Assembly: GCF_001874645.1 (NCBI RefSeq)
Contig: NZ_CP017886.1
Location: forward strand, 2,666,001-2,730,000
DNA from: Pseudomonas frederiksbergensis
GTDB lineage: Bacteria; Pseudomonadota; Gammaproteobacteria; Pseudomonadales; Pseudomonadaceae
Length of the DNA stretch: 64,000 bases
Reading direction: 5' to 3'
Shown: positions 55,846 through 64,000 of the stretch, piece by piece
Layout of the letters: every line of letters starts with the position of its first letter
Numbering within the stretch: position 1 is the first letter of the stretch
Notes under the pieces: model-generated
Databases searched by the model: none
Told to the model about the DNA's origin: nothing
Seen by the model: only the letters and a program-made list of their open reading frames with translations
Made by a program: the position numbers and the translations under genes

Positions 55846-57288
55846 TCAGATGCCCAGGCAGAGGTATTTGATTTCCAGGTAATCTTCGATGCCGTACTTG
55901 GAGCCTTCACGGCCCAGGCCCGAGGCCTTGATGCCACCGAACGGCGCGACTTCGTTGGAGATCAACCCGGTGTTGACGCCGACCATGCCATATTCCAGGG
56001 CTTCAGCCACACGGAACACACGACCCAGGTCACGCGCATAGAAGTACGAGGCCAGACCGAACTCGGTGTCGTTCGACATCGCGATCACTTCGGCTTCGTC
56101 TTTGAAGCGGAACAGTGGCGCCAATGGACCGAAGGTTTCTTCCTTGGCCACCGCAGCATTTTTCGGCACGTTGGTCAGGATGGTCGGTTCGAAGAAGTTG
56201 CCTTCCATGACCTTGCCACCGGCCAACAGCGTCGCGCCTTTGCTCAGGGCGTCAGCAATGTGCTCCTGAACCTTGGCCACGGCTTTGCCGTCGATCAGCG
56301 GGCCAGTGGTGGTGCCTTCTTCCAGACCGTTGCCGATCTTGAGTTTGGCCACGGCCACTTTGAGTTTTTCAGCGAACGCGTCGTAGATCGAATCCTGAAT
56401 GTACAGACGGTTGGCGCAGACGCAGGTCTGGCCGTTGTTGCGGTATTTGGAAATGATCGCGCCTTCGACGGCCTTATCCAGGTCCGCGTCGTCAAACACG
56501 ATGAACGGTGCGTTGCCGCCCAGTTCCAGGGACACTTTCTTGATGTCCTTGGCGCATTCGGCCATCAGCTGACGACCGATTTCAGTCGAGCCGGTGAAGG
56601 ACAGCTTGCGCACGATCGGGTTGCTGGTCAGCTCGCTGCCGATGTCGCCGGCGCTGCCGGTGACGACGCTCAGCACGCCTTTCGGGATACCGGCACGCTG
56701 GGCCAGTTCAGCCAGGGCGAAGGCAGAGAAAGGCGTTTGCGAAGCAGGTTTGAGCACCATGGTGCAGCCGGCGGCCAGTGCCGGGCCGGCTTTACGGGTG
56801 ATCATGGCAGCCGGGAAGTTCCACGGAGTGATCGCAGCGGTCACGCCGATTGGCTGCTTGATCACGATCAGGCGCTTGTCTGGCTGGTGGCCCGGAATCA
56901 CGTCACCGTAGACACGCTTGGCTTCTTCGGCGAACCATTCGATGAAGGACGCGGCGTAAACGATTTCGCCCTTGGCTTCAGCCAATGGCTTGCCCTGCTC
57001 CAGAGTCATCAGGCGAGCCAGGTCGTCCTGGTTCTCAATGATCAGTTCGAACCAGCGACGCAGCTTGTTCGCGCGGTCCTTGGCGGTCAGTGCACGCCAG
57101 GCCGGCAGCGCCTTGTCGGCAGCTTCGATCGCACGGCGGGTTTCGGCAGCGCCCATTTTTGGCACGGTGCCCAGAATTTCGCCCGTTGCCGGGTTGGTGA
57201 CGTTGATCGTCTGACCATTGTCCGCATCGACCCAGTCGCCATCAATGAAGGCTTGCTGGCGGAACAACAGGGTGTCTTTAAGCTGCAT
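55846..57288 (-). CDS. gabD: NADP-dependent succinate-semialdehyde dehydrogenase
   Basis: The 480-residue aldehyde dehydrogenase oxidises succinate semialdehyde to succinate. The catalytic Cys lies in YRNNGQTCVCANRLYIQDSI and the general-base Glu in SLELGGNAPFIVFDDADLDK, with the cofactor motif FTGSTEIGRQLM. It starts MQLKDTLLFRQQAFIDGDWV and heads the gabDT pair. Confidence 0.94.
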   Translation of the reverse strand: MQLKDTLLFRQQAFIDGDWVDADNGQTINVTNPATGEILGTVPKMGAAETRRAIEAADKALPAWRALTAKDRANKLRRWFELIIENQDDLARLMTLEQGKPLAEAKGEIVYAASFIEWFAEEAKRVYGDVIPGHQPDKRLIVIKQPIGVTAAITPWNFPAAMITRKAGPALAAGCTMVLKPASQTPFSAFALAELAQRAGIPKGVLSVVTGSAGDIGSELTSNPIVRKLSFTGSTEIGRQLMAECAKDIKKVSLELGGNAPFIVFDDADLDKAVEGAIISKYRNNGQTCVCANRLYIQDSIYDAFAEKLKVAVAKLKIGNGLEEGTTTGPLIDGKAVAKVQEHIADALSKGATLLAGGKVMEGNFFEPTILTNVPKNAAVAKEETFGPLAPLFRFKDEAEVIAMSNDTEFGLASYFYARDLGRVFRVAEALEYGMVGVNTGLISNEVAPFGGIKASGLGREGSKYGIEDYLEIKYLCLGI

Positions 57289-57442
57289 GTGGGCTTTTCC
57301 TTAACAGCACCGCGTGAGCGGAGCGAATTATTAATTGTTGGAAGGCGCCATGACAGGCTGCCGTCAGGAAATTCATTCACCGGGCCGAAGCACATAAATA
57401 GCGCACTGGTTAAACACGTGCGGTTCAGCACCCAGACAAGAG

Positions 57443-57460
57443 CGTTTGAAATCTCAAACG
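57443..57460. promoter_or_regulatory. Inverted repeat upstream of gabD
   Basis: CGTTTGA (57443-57449) and TCAAACG (57454-57460) are perfect arms around AATC, 155-172 bases upstream of the gabD start; a plausible regulator site. The rest of the 57289-57637 gap holds a GCCCGC/GCGGGC hairpin near 57555 before the tRNA. Confidence 0.4.
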
Positions 57461-57637
57461 AATCCTAGGATCAAAGGGGGTAAAGGACAATAGCCTGTTC
57501 GAAAAAAAGAACGAAAACGCCGCATTTGCCCTGTTTATCTGATCAACGTAGCAAACGCCCGCTCGCGGGCGCGAAACATCAGGCTATTCAGCAGCATGGA
57601 CGCCCGCGGTGCATATGAGTATCATGGCGCCCGCATT

Positions 57638-57714
57638 GCACCAGTAGCTCAGCTGGATAGAGTACTGCCCTCCGAAGGCAGGGGTCGTGGGTTCGAATCC
57701 CGCCTGGTGCACCA
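57638..57714 (+). tRNA. tRNA-Arg (anticodon CCG)
   Basis: A 77-base cloverleaf: acceptor arms GCACCAG and CTGGTGC, D-arm AGCTCAGCTGGATAGAGT, anticodon stem CTGCC/GGCAG with loop CTCCGAA, T-arm GTGGGTTCGAATCCCGC and encoded CCA at 57712-57714. The CCG anticodon reads CGG arginine codons. Confidence 0.96.
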
Positions 57715-57920
57715 TCTTCTTTCCCTTGTATGACAAGGGAGCAGCGCCCTTGGCAGAAACCTGTCCTGGTCCTGAAAGTCGTTAAGGCAGGGTTTGCCAT
57801 ACCGCCAGTACCTGGCGATTACACCCGCCGCGCGCCAGTTGCTTCACTTCCTCTGCGTTACCTACCGTCCTTGCTCAGGGCAAGCCCCGAGCCCCCGACA
57901 TCGCGAATGCGATCGTCATG

Positions 57921-58898
57921 TCACTCATGCCTCCATCGTTTACGCGCATGCAGATAGGCAGCCAGGTCCCCGTAGCCCAGTTGACTGGCAATTTGCGCGC
58001 GGTTCTCACCCAGAAACTCAAGATGCTGCTCCAGCTCGGCTCTCACCAGGTCCAGCAGCAGGCGGAACGTCATGCCTTGCTCTCCCATGCGACGACGCAG
58101 GGTACGCGGACTCTGGTGTAGCGCCTCTGCCTGATTTTCCAGGCTGGGCACCACGCCGCGCGCCAGGCTTTGTCGCATGCCGGCCGCTACTTTTCCGGTC
58201 CAGCCGTTGAGTTGGAGATGCCGTGCGATCCGTCGGTCCATCTCACTGCGCAACAACTCCGCCATCCCGTCGTGTCGCGTCAGCAAGGGTAACCGCAAGA
58301 TGGCCTGGTCGAAATACAGGCAGTTATGCGCGCTCTCAAACACGATGTTATCCCCAAACCATCGGGCGTATTCGGCGTGGTAGATCGGCCGCGGATGGGC
58401 GAAGTGAGCCAGCACCGGCTGGACAGGTTCGCCCGTGGCTTTGCGCAGTTGGGTCACGGCCATCACGCAGTAATGTTCCACCACGTAGCGGGCCAGTTTG
58501 ACGGGGGCGTCGATACGCAGCTCTACGCCCAGGCCATGGGCATCGCTGATCAGTTTGACGCTGTCCATGTCCGAGGCCAGCCCTGCATAGTCACCCCAGC
58601 ACTGAATAGCTGCGCTGACGTCCGGGCAATACGTACAGATGTACGTCAGCACGTGGCAGTCCTGCGGGGTGAACCCGGCGAAAAGGTGCAAGCCAATGGC
58701 GGGATCTTGTTGTGCCGCCGCCGTCCACAATTGCTCAAGCTCAAGCAGGCTGTAATCGCGCCGGTTACTGCGTGTCTGCTTATGCAGTACACGTTCCAGG
58801 ACCTGTCCGAGCTGACCCCGATGAAAGCGACGGGCTGGCTGATTGGCCTCTTCTCGAGTGATTTTGTCCATTTCGCACATGTTGTCCGGAAGGCACAT
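57921..58898 (-). CDS. AraC-family regulator, slightly short C-terminus
   Basis: The 325-residue protein has an effector domain of the Arabinose_bd type and a C-terminal helix-turn-helix pair: QAEALHQSPRTLRRRMGEQG and IASQLGYGDLAAYLHARKRW. It stops three residues after that point, without the usual GxxPxxYR tail. The start is unclear: ATG 58898, 58880 and 58871 are all possible and none has a strong ribosome site. It is divergent from the fatty-acid hydroxylase gene, its likely target. Confidence 0.8.
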   Translation of the reverse strand: MCLPDNMCEMDKITREEANQPARRFHRGQLGQVLERVLHKQTRSNRRDYSLLELEQLWTAAAQQDPAIGLHLFAGFTPQDCHVLTYICTYCPDVSAAIQCWGDYAGLASDMDSVKLISDAHGLGVELRIDAPVKLARYVVEHYCVMAVTQLRKATGEPVQPVLAHFAHPRPIYHAEYARWFGDNIVFESAHNCLYFDQAILRLPLLTRHDGMAELLRSEMDRRIARHLQLNGWTGKVAAGMRQSLARGVVPSLENQAEALHQSPRTLRRRMGEQGMTFRLLLDLVRAELEQHLEFLGENRAQIASQLGYGDLAAYLHARKRWRHE

Positions 58899-58949
58899 GG
58901 TTTCTTATTGCTCAGGCAATGCCCAAGTCGGGCCTGACTCGAGATTGCC

Positions 58950-59824
58950 ATGAATACAATAATGCTCGTCAACAATCCAATTCTGGTCGTCGCCGGGATT
59001 TTTCTGGGTTTCATCCTGCTGGAAATTGCGTGTGCCTGTTTCCGCCAACCCAAAGGTCAGCGTCGCGATACGCTGATCGAGGTCATCGGTTCGTCGCTCC
59101 TGCTGGGTGTCACCTTTCCATTGGTGATGTTCCTCAGCAACCTGTTGCTTGGCGGTCTGGCCCCTCAACTCAAGAACAGCCTGGCCAACCTTCACTGGGT
59201 GGCGGGCCTCGGGTTGTTTCTGGTGTTCGATGACTTGACCCAGTACTGGTGGCATCGCCTGACCCATCGACTGCCGTTTCTCTATGCCCTGCATCGTGCT
59301 CACCATTCGGCGCCCTACATGAGCATTCGCATCGTTTACCGAAACAACAGCTTTTACTACCTGCTGATGCCAGGCATCTGGCTGGCCGGAGCAATCATCT
59401 ACCTGGGCCTGGCACCGGTTTACTACGGTTACTTGATCGTCAAGATGACGGTGATCTTCGCTGCGCACAGCAGCGTCGCCTGGGATGAAAAACTCTACCG
59501 CATTCCGGCCTTGCGTCCGCTGATGTGGGTCCTCGAACGGACCATTTCGACCCCTCCACCCATGCGGCCCATCATGGTTTGAACGCCAAAGACGGCGTGA
59601 CCCACTACAAGGGGAACTTCGGCAACCTGCTGTTTTTCTGGGACGTGCTGTTCGGTACAGCCAAGATCACTCGGCAGCGTCCCTCAACCTATGGCATTGA
59701 GGATTTGCATCCGGTGACGTGGCAGCAAGAGCTGTTCTGGCCGGTGGTTCGTTCGCCAAAACGAGTGCGGCAAGGCGATCTCAAGCAAGAGAAAAAAGCG
59801 CACTCAATATCGTCTGGGTCTTGA
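58950..59824 (+). pseudogene. Sterol desaturase/fatty acid hydroxylase family protein, frameshifted
   Basis: The encoded membrane di-iron hydroxylase has four hydrophobic segments and the histidine boxes HRLTH, HRAHH and, after the break, HAAHH. The first frame runs to LMWVLERTISTP and then leaves the family; the second continues STHAAHHGLNAKDGVTHYKG to the stop at 59824. The switch maps to the four C at 59551-59554, where one added base gives a 291-residue protein. It would hydroxylate or desaturate a lipid. Loss of the third box would inactivate it if the shift is real. Confidence 0.8.
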
Positions 59825-59932
59825 GTTCGGAATTTGCTTCAGATGCAAGGAATGAGGTTCACCTGTCGACCTCTTGAGAAAAATAGTCGGCTACACGCCT
59901 CTGTGTCACGCGTTCTGCTTTACCAATCTCAG

Positions 59933-60546
59933 TCATTTGAGCACTTCCCAGTGTCCGCTTTTCGTTGGGCCCACATGCCGGATCACCCCGGCTGCCCGCA
60001 GTTTGTCCAGATGATATTTGACGCCATCAGGGCTCAGGCCGAGTTGTTTCGCCAGCTCGCGCCGGGTGGTCGTCGGCTGCTGACGCAACACAGCCACGAT
60101 CTGCCCTTGCACCGTTTTCTGGGTAGTTTCTTGGGTAGTCAGTGATTTGTCCGCAAACAGCGGTCGTGCTGCATCCCCGAAAGCCTCAACCAGCTGCGCA
60201 GGATCGGCTCGGAAGGTGAGCATCAGCCCCGACAGACTGCTGTCAAACAGTGGCGGCGGAATGTCGTGCTTGCGGCACTCACTGAGGATTTACTCGATGC
60301 CCCGGCCCCAGGACTCCACGTAGCCGGCGCGGAAAAACGCCGAAGCCAGCAGCGGGTTGAACGGGTGCGAAACCCTTGCAGCGCGGCGGGCGGGCAGTCA
60401 TCGAGGGTGAGGCCAGGCAGCGGCACGCCGGCATCGTTGCGACCAATTTCCAGCACGTCACCCTTGGCATTGGCGAAACCGCATATCCATTTCAGATATT
60501 CGTCGCGCCACACGGCCTTCCATTCCCGCTGCTGGTGTTCGCTCAT
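59933..60546 (-). pseudogene. Remnant of an AlbA_2-domain ATP-binding/transcriptional regulator protein
   Basis: The first 40 codons (from 60546) read EWKAVWRDEYLKWICGFANA, the beginning of the AlbA_2/COG2865 family, then the middle of the protein (over 200 residues) is missing. The rest continues in another frame as NPLLASAFFRAGYVESWGRG, broken by an in-frame TAA (60290-60292) where the family has Lys, and ends with an intact winged helix (LAKQLGLSPDGVKYHLDKLR). It has a deletion, a frame change and a nonsense codon, so it is certainly inactive. Confidence 0.8.
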
Positions 60547-60668
60547 ACCAATCGAATCCTTCCGGTGAGGAGTTCTTGCATCATGCTTTGTTTGAGATGG
60601 CGCTTTTTGTCACGTAGCTGCTGAATGCTGCAGCTCCTCTCGCACCATCGCGGAGAACAACAGCTGCC

Positions 60669-60860
60669 TCACGAACGGTTTTCCGCAGCCTGCAACCGAT
60701 CCAGAAGCCGTTGATAAGCCGCTTGGGGTAATAGATAGGCCGCTGGGCGGTTATGATTGAGCACTGCGACGGGCTCAGACCCTGCCTGCTCGATCACGGT
60801 GCTCGGGCTGCGCTTGAGTTCCGTGATGCTGACTGAGCGGCTAGCGAGTAGTTGCTCCAT
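60669..60860 (-). CDS. Phd/YefM-family antitoxin without a partner
   Basis: The 63-residue protein reads SRSVSITELKRSPSTVIEQA and PVAVLNHNRPAAYLLPQAAY, the Phd/YefM fold that binds its own promoter and a RelE- or Doc-type toxin. No toxin frame follows on the minus strand (60547-60668). It is either orphaned by the same decay that affects its neighbours or acts on a toxin elsewhere. Confidence 0.82.
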   Translation of the reverse strand: MEQLLASRSVSITELKRSPSTVIEQAGSEPVAVLNHNRPAAYLLPQAAYQRLLDRLQAAENRS

Positions 60861-60872
60861 GAGCAGGCTCCA

Positions 60873-60890
60873 AGGTACTTAAAAAGGTAC
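60873..60890. promoter_or_regulatory. Direct repeats upstream of the phd-like gene
   Basis: AGGTAC occurs at 60873 and 60885, 12 bases apart and 13 bases before the start codon; each contains the palindrome GTAC. Phd-type antitoxins bind such repeats to repress their own promoter. Confidence 0.4.
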
Positions 60891-61052
60891 CTGGTAGTGC
60901 TCAATTTATAGCGCAAGGGTCAACGCACATCTGACCAACTGCCAGCCATACCAAGGGACCGATTTGCACATCGCGCCGGAGTAAAAGCGCGACGCTGTAT
61001 CGGGCACCCTATTTAACCGATAAGGATTGGCTGACGGCCAACTGAGTGATTT

Positions 61053-61652
61053 TTGCACGGACGTTTTTTAATAGTACTCATCGCATTGGGCCTGTTGGCA
61101 GGCTGCTCAACGACACCGCCCAGAGAGCAAAGCAACCTTTGCAGCATCTACCGCCAATACCCGGCCTGGTACAAAGATTCGCTGAAAATGGAGAAAGCCT
61201 GGGGCCTGCCGCCCCATGTGGCGATGGCGATCATCAAGCAGGAAAGCAGCTTTGTGCACGATGCCCTTCCGCCTCGCGACTATTTGCTGTGGGTCATTCC
61301 CTGGGGACGGGTCAGCTCGGCGTATGGCTATGCCCAGGCGCAAGATCCGGTGTGGGGCGAGTACAAGAGTGCGACCGGCAACGGTGGTTCGCGTGACAAC
61401 TTTGACGACGCGATCATGTTCGTTGGCTGGTACGTCGCCGGCACTCAGCGCCAGTTGGGGGTTTCCAAGTGGGATGCCTACAGCCAGTACCTTGCCTACC
61501 ATGAAGGACGTGGCGGGTTCAGTCGCCAGAGCTACCTACAGAAACCCTGGTTGATGCAAGTGGCGCGCAAGGTCGAGCAGCAGGCGAAAGATTATGGCTG
61601 GCAACTCAGGCAGTGCAGGACAGAATTAGAGAGCAACCGCAGCTGGTGGTAG
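61053..61652 (+). CDS. Lytic transglycosylase SLT-domain lipoprotein
   Basis: The 199-residue protein has a lipoprotein signal (LIVLIALGLLAGCSTTPPRE, Cys at about 18) and a Slt-type muramidase fold with the catalytic Glu in VAMAIIKQESSFVHDALPPR, followed by VSSAYGYAQAQDPVWGEYKS and YLAYHEGRGGFSRQSYLQKP. It cuts glycan strands of peptidoglycan at the outer membrane. The start is TTG 61053, with GAGTGA upstream; no ATG is available before the signal. It is convergent with the acidic-protein gene with no gap. Confidence 0.87.
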   Translation: MHGRFLIVLIALGLLAGCSTTPPREQSNLCSIYRQYPAWYKDSLKMEKAWGLPPHVAMAIIKQESSFVHDALPPRDYLLWVIPWGRVSSAYGYAQAQDPVWGEYKSATGNGGSRDNFDDAIMFVGWYVAGTQRQLGVSKWDAYSQYLAYHEGRGGFSRQSYLQKPWLMQVARKVEQQAKDYGWQLRQCRTELESNRSWW

Positions 61653-61832
61653 TCATGCCTTGGATGACTTCTCATCCACGATGTCCACCTCGGCAGGTTC
61701 CTCCTCGTCGTCATCCTCTTCATCGTCATCAAGAAGAAAGTCCTTGCGAGCTTCAGTAATCGCCCGGCGCATTTCTTCGCCCTTGATCGGGCAGTTGAGC
61801 ATTTGGGCAATGCGGTCGATTCGTTGTGTCAC
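61653..61832 (-). CDS. Small acidic-tailed protein of unknown function
   Basis: The 59-residue protein has a helical N-terminal half (RIDRIAQMLNCPIKGEEMRR) and a run of acidic residues (LLDDDEEDDDEEEPAEVDIV). I see it as a conserved Pseudomonas small protein but know no function. The frame extends to 61850, but GTG 61832 has GGAGG six bases upstream. Its acidic run gives a strongly negative protein, so a nucleic-acid mimic or chaperone-like role is conceivable. Confidence 0.65.
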   Translation of the reverse strand: MTQRIDRIAQMLNCPIKGEEMRRAITEARKDFLLDDDEEDDDEEEPAEVDIVDEKSSKA

Positions 61833-61932
61833 GGCTGGCCTCCAACGCACCAGTAATTGGCTTGATAGTGCTCGCTTTCAACGAACGACGCCAATGCCCT
61901 GAACACTCAGACCGCAATCCCTGCGCAAAACT

Positions 61933-62454
61933 TCACATCAGCGGTGCCCGATCAACGTTGCCCGCCGAGAGCATCGCCTGCTGTTCCGCCAGCGATGCTG
62001 GCGCAAGCAGCTGCTTTTGCGTGTGTGGATCGATGCGCAGGAAGCGCGTGACCACGTTGCTGACGTCGCCGGCCTCGTCATTGTGAATGACCAGAATCCC
62101 CGGATGACGGAGCTGTACCAGCCGTTCGCCGGTCAGCTTGAAACTCTGCTTCAAGCCATCGTCGTCGACCACCGGTGCCGGCATGCGTCGCTTGGCGAAG
62201 CCTTTGCTTTTGCGCTGCTGGTAACGCGCCCAGCCGATCAGGATCACCGCGTTGAGCAGCGCCACCCACAGGTAGATTTGCAGCGTGCCGAGGGCGTCGA
62301 GCATCGACGATTCAACACGCTGCCCCTCTTGGGGATCGAGCAACGGCCAGAGGCCGCGCACCAGCAGATACAGCAAGCCGATCCAGGCCAGCACGGTGAA
62401 AAAAGCGTCGATGACCACCAGGAATGGCCGTTGACGGGTTCTGATGATGTTCAT
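61933..62454 (-). CDS. pgaD: PgaD, poly-N-acetylglucosamine synthesis subunit
   Basis: The 173-residue protein has two N-terminal membrane helices ([20 protein letters not shown] and [20 protein letters not shown]) and a cytoplasmic tail. PgaD binds PgaC and is needed for synthase activity and its control by cyclic-di-GMP. The start overlaps the pgaC stop by four bases. The 3' end is convergent with nothing; the gap to the acidic-protein gene is 100 bases. Confidence 0.88.
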   Translation of the reverse strand: MNIIRTRQRPFLVVIDAFFTVLAWIGLLYLLVRGLWPLLDPQEGQRVESSMLDALGTLQIYLWVALLNAVILIGWARYQQRKSKGFAKRRMPAPVVDDDGLKQSFKLTGERLVQLRHPGILVIHNDEAGDVSNVVTRFLRIDPHTQKQLLAPASLAEQQAMLSAGNVDRAPLM

Positions 62455-63806
62455 TGACCGATTGCCTCTTCATCGTCGTCCAGCGGTTTGATGCCACGGT
62501 CGGGACTGACCCAGCGCGCGCGTTTCTGGTGTTGGCCAAACAGCACTTTGGGGAAGCTGACCAAAGTGGTGAGCAGGCTGATGAACCAGAACACCAGCGG
62601 GTACCAGACCACCCAGAACATGGTTTTCCACAGCCCGCGCTCGTAGCGACGGTCGATCAGGATGCTGACCGCGAATTGCAGCAGGCAGACCATCGCCAGC
62701 AACAGCCCGGTGAAGGCCGGCGGCAGCAGGTGGTGCACGGCGATGGCGGCCGGCATGTCGACGAACTTGCCCACGCCCCAGAAAATCACCGACAGCAAAA
62801 AGGTGAAGGCCCAACCGGTGGACAGGCAGTACTCGAACAGCAAGGGCCAGAGGTAGCGATGGCGGTACTGCCAGATGCCGCGGATGTTTTTGAACAGCAC
62901 CTCGGCGCCGCCCTGGGCCCAGCGCAGACGCTGCTTCCACAACCCGGACAGGGTTTCCGGCATCAGAATCCAGCACAGCGCGCGCGGCTCGTAGAAGATG
63001 CTCCAGTGATCCAGCTGCAGCTTCCAGCTGATGTCGATGTCTTCGGTGATCATGTCCGGGCTCCAATACCCGACCCGATTCAGCGCCGAACGACGGAACG
63101 CCACGATCACCCCGGACACGGTGAAAATCCGCCCAAAGACTCGCTGAGTGCGTTTGATCAAACCAATGATCGAAGAAAACTCGCCGACCTGAACACGCCC
63201 GACCAAGGTCGAACGGGTTCGAATCCGTGGGTTGCCCGTCACCGCGCCGAGCCGGGCGTTGTCGAGCATCGGCGCCACCAGATAGGCGGCGGTGTTCGGC
63301 GCGAGTAACGCATCACCGTCAATGCACACCAGGTATTCGCTGCGTGCGGCAATGGCGCCCATGCGCAACGCCACCGCTTTGCCCTGGTTTTCCGCCAGGT
63401 GCAGCACCCGCAGGCGCGGATCCTCGGCAGCGAGGGCATCGAGGACAGCCGCAGTGTTGTCCTTGGAGCCGTCATTGATCGCGATCACTTCAATATTCGG
63501 GTAATGCTGGTCCAGCGCTGCGTGAATGGTATCGGCCGCGTTATCGCCCTCGTTGTAGCAAGGAATCAGGATCGAAATCAGCGGTTCGCCCGCCAGCGGT
63601 GGCGGCAGCGTGTCGTCCTTCCACGGCCAGTGGCGCTCCCAGTGCAGCCAGAAATACAGGCCACCGGCGATCCACAGTCCGGACATGAACAGCGGATAGA
63701 AAAACACGAAGTCCATCAGAAATTGCCCGGTGACCAGGAAGATCACGCCCAGGGGAATCCCCAGCACGATCGCCAGAACCAGCAGGGCCAGCAGTCTATC
63801 CAGCAT
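62451..63806 (-). CDS. pgaC: PgaC, poly-beta-1,6-N-acetylglucosamine synthase
   Basis: The 451-residue family-2 glycosyltransferase polymerises UDP-GlcNAc into the biofilm polysaccharide at the inner membrane. Its motifs are [20 protein letters not shown], the UDP-binding [20 protein letters not shown], the acceptor-site [12 protein letters not shown] and the QRLRW signature in [12 protein letters not shown]. Membrane helices flank the catalytic core. It is in the order pgaB-pgaC-pgaD; pgaA is outside the window. Confidence 0.92.
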   Translation of the reverse strand: MLDRLLALLVLAIVLGIPLGVIFLVTGQFLMDFVFFYPLFMSGLWIAGGLYFWLHWERHWPWKDDTLPPPLAGEPLISILIPCYNEGDNAADTIHAALDQHYPNIEVIAINDGSKDNTAAVLDALAAEDPRLRVLHLAENQGKAVALRMGAIAARSEYLVCIDGDALLAPNTAAYLVAPMLDNARLGAVTGNPRIRTRSTLVGRVQVGEFSSIIGLIKRTQRVFGRIFTVSGVIVAFRRSALNRVGYWSPDMITEDIDISWKLQLDHWSIFYEPRALCWILMPETLSGLWKQRLRWAQGGAEVLFKNIRGIWQYRHRYLWPLLFEYCLSTGWAFTFLLSVIFWGVGKFVDMPAAIAVHHLLPPAFTGLLLAMVCLLQFAVSILIDRRYERGLWKTMFWVVWYPLVFWFISLLTTLVSFPKVLFGQHQKRARWVSPDRGIKPLDDDEEAIGQ

Positions 63807-63807
63807 G

Positions 63808-64000
63808 TCAGGGATTCCACTTGTTGGAGAGTGCGGGACGCACGGTTTTCAGGTCCGGCTGGTTCTCGAGAAAGTTGTCCGGGTAGTAGCCGAAACTGGT
63901 CGCGCCCTGACGTTTGAGGCGACCCATCCAGTCCGCCAGTTGCTCGCCGTTCAGATCGAAGGCGGCGTCCTTGCGGGTCCAGTCGCGGGCCTGCAGTTCG
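63808..64000 (-). CDS. pgaB: PgaB, poly-GlcNAc N-deacetylase, C-terminal end only
   Basis: The 64 visible codons read [20 protein letters not shown] and end [13 protein letters not shown], the normal end of PgaB, the outer-membrane lipoprotein that partly deacetylates and cuts the polymer for export. The stop is one base before the pgaC ATG. The deacetylase domain lies outside the window. Confidence 0.88.
   Translation of the reverse strand, partial: ELQARDWTRKDAAFDLNGEQLADWMGRLKRQGATSFGYYPDNFLENQPDLKTVRPALSNKWNP

Noticed and set aside
57588..57800. 70-codon minus-strand frame reading [19 protein letters not shown]
   Set aside because: It is the reverse translation of the tRNA-Arg gene, a well-known false protein in databases.
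63200..63225. GGGTTCGAATCC inside pgaC, matching part of the tRNA T-arm
   Set aside because: Only about 12 bases match and they encode conserved PgaC residues, so it is not an attachment site.
1..64000. CRISPR arrays, insertion sequences, prophage genes or riboswitches
   Set aside because: No regularly spaced direct repeats, transposase, integrase or phage structural gene was found, and no leader matched a riboswitch I can recognise.

Overview
The window is ordinary chromosome of a Pseudomonas, most likely of the P. fluorescens group. The evidence is gene content and order familiar from that genus (tex-gshA, oscA-sbp-cysTWA next to a PAS-GGDEF-EAL protein and desA, an HDOD regulator next to gabTD, pgaBCD), an evenly GC-rich coding composition, and sixteen copies of short inverted repeats of the REP type found in fluorescent pseudomonads. 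No phage, insertion sequence, CRISPR array or replication origin was seen. The species call rests on recognition, not on a search.

Layout. 1-5 kb: partial ompR, divergent tex with a coupled hotdog thioesterase, then gshA. 5-9 kb: tauABCD. 9-15 kb: aldo-keto reductase, hicAB, a LysR regulator divergent from an SDR gene, a small membrane protein, and betT behind a BetI-like operator. 15-20 kb: an EpsC-type serine acetyltransferase divergent from dcyD, then the cystine importer tcyJLN. 20-21 kb: a protein of two repeated domains. 21-28 kb: two SfnB-type flavoproteins, a DszA/NtaA-type monooxygenase and a MetQNI-like importer. 28-35 kb: a methyltransferase, a TriABC-like RND pump whose transporter gene is frameshifted, and an AAA ATPase. 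35-42 kb: an amino-acid ABC operon, a solitary metQ-like gene, a sigma-54 activator without a DNA-binding domain, and a small hydrolase. 42-45 kb: an AraC regulator, a truncated response regulator, a Crp-like regulator and a Mpo1-like protein. 45-53 kb: oscA-sbp-cysTWA, a GGDEF/EAL protein and desA. 53-57 kb: an HDOD response regulator and gabTD. 57.6-61 kb: tRNA-Arg(CCG) followed by a patch of damaged genes. 61-64 kb: a lytic transglycosylase, a small acidic protein and pgaBCD (pgaB cut by the window end).

How it works together. Roughly 45 kb is dominated by sulfur supply: taurine uptake and desulfonation, cystine uptake, cysteine precursor synthesis and D-cysteine breakdown, an organosulfur monooxygenase set with its own importer, sulfate uptake with the starvation protein OscA, and glutathione synthesis. 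The sulfur operons sit behind AT-rich promoter regions, two of them with perfect 9-bp inverted repeats that could be CysB-type sites. Inside this region are four very short reading frames placed as leader or coupled peptides; one of them, of 22 codons, overlaps the first sfnB start codon. These, a REP doublet flanked by 22-bp inverted repeats, and the modified sigma-54 activator are the least explained parts of the window. Two genes carry a single-base loss in a C/G run, which may be real decay or a sequencing undercall.
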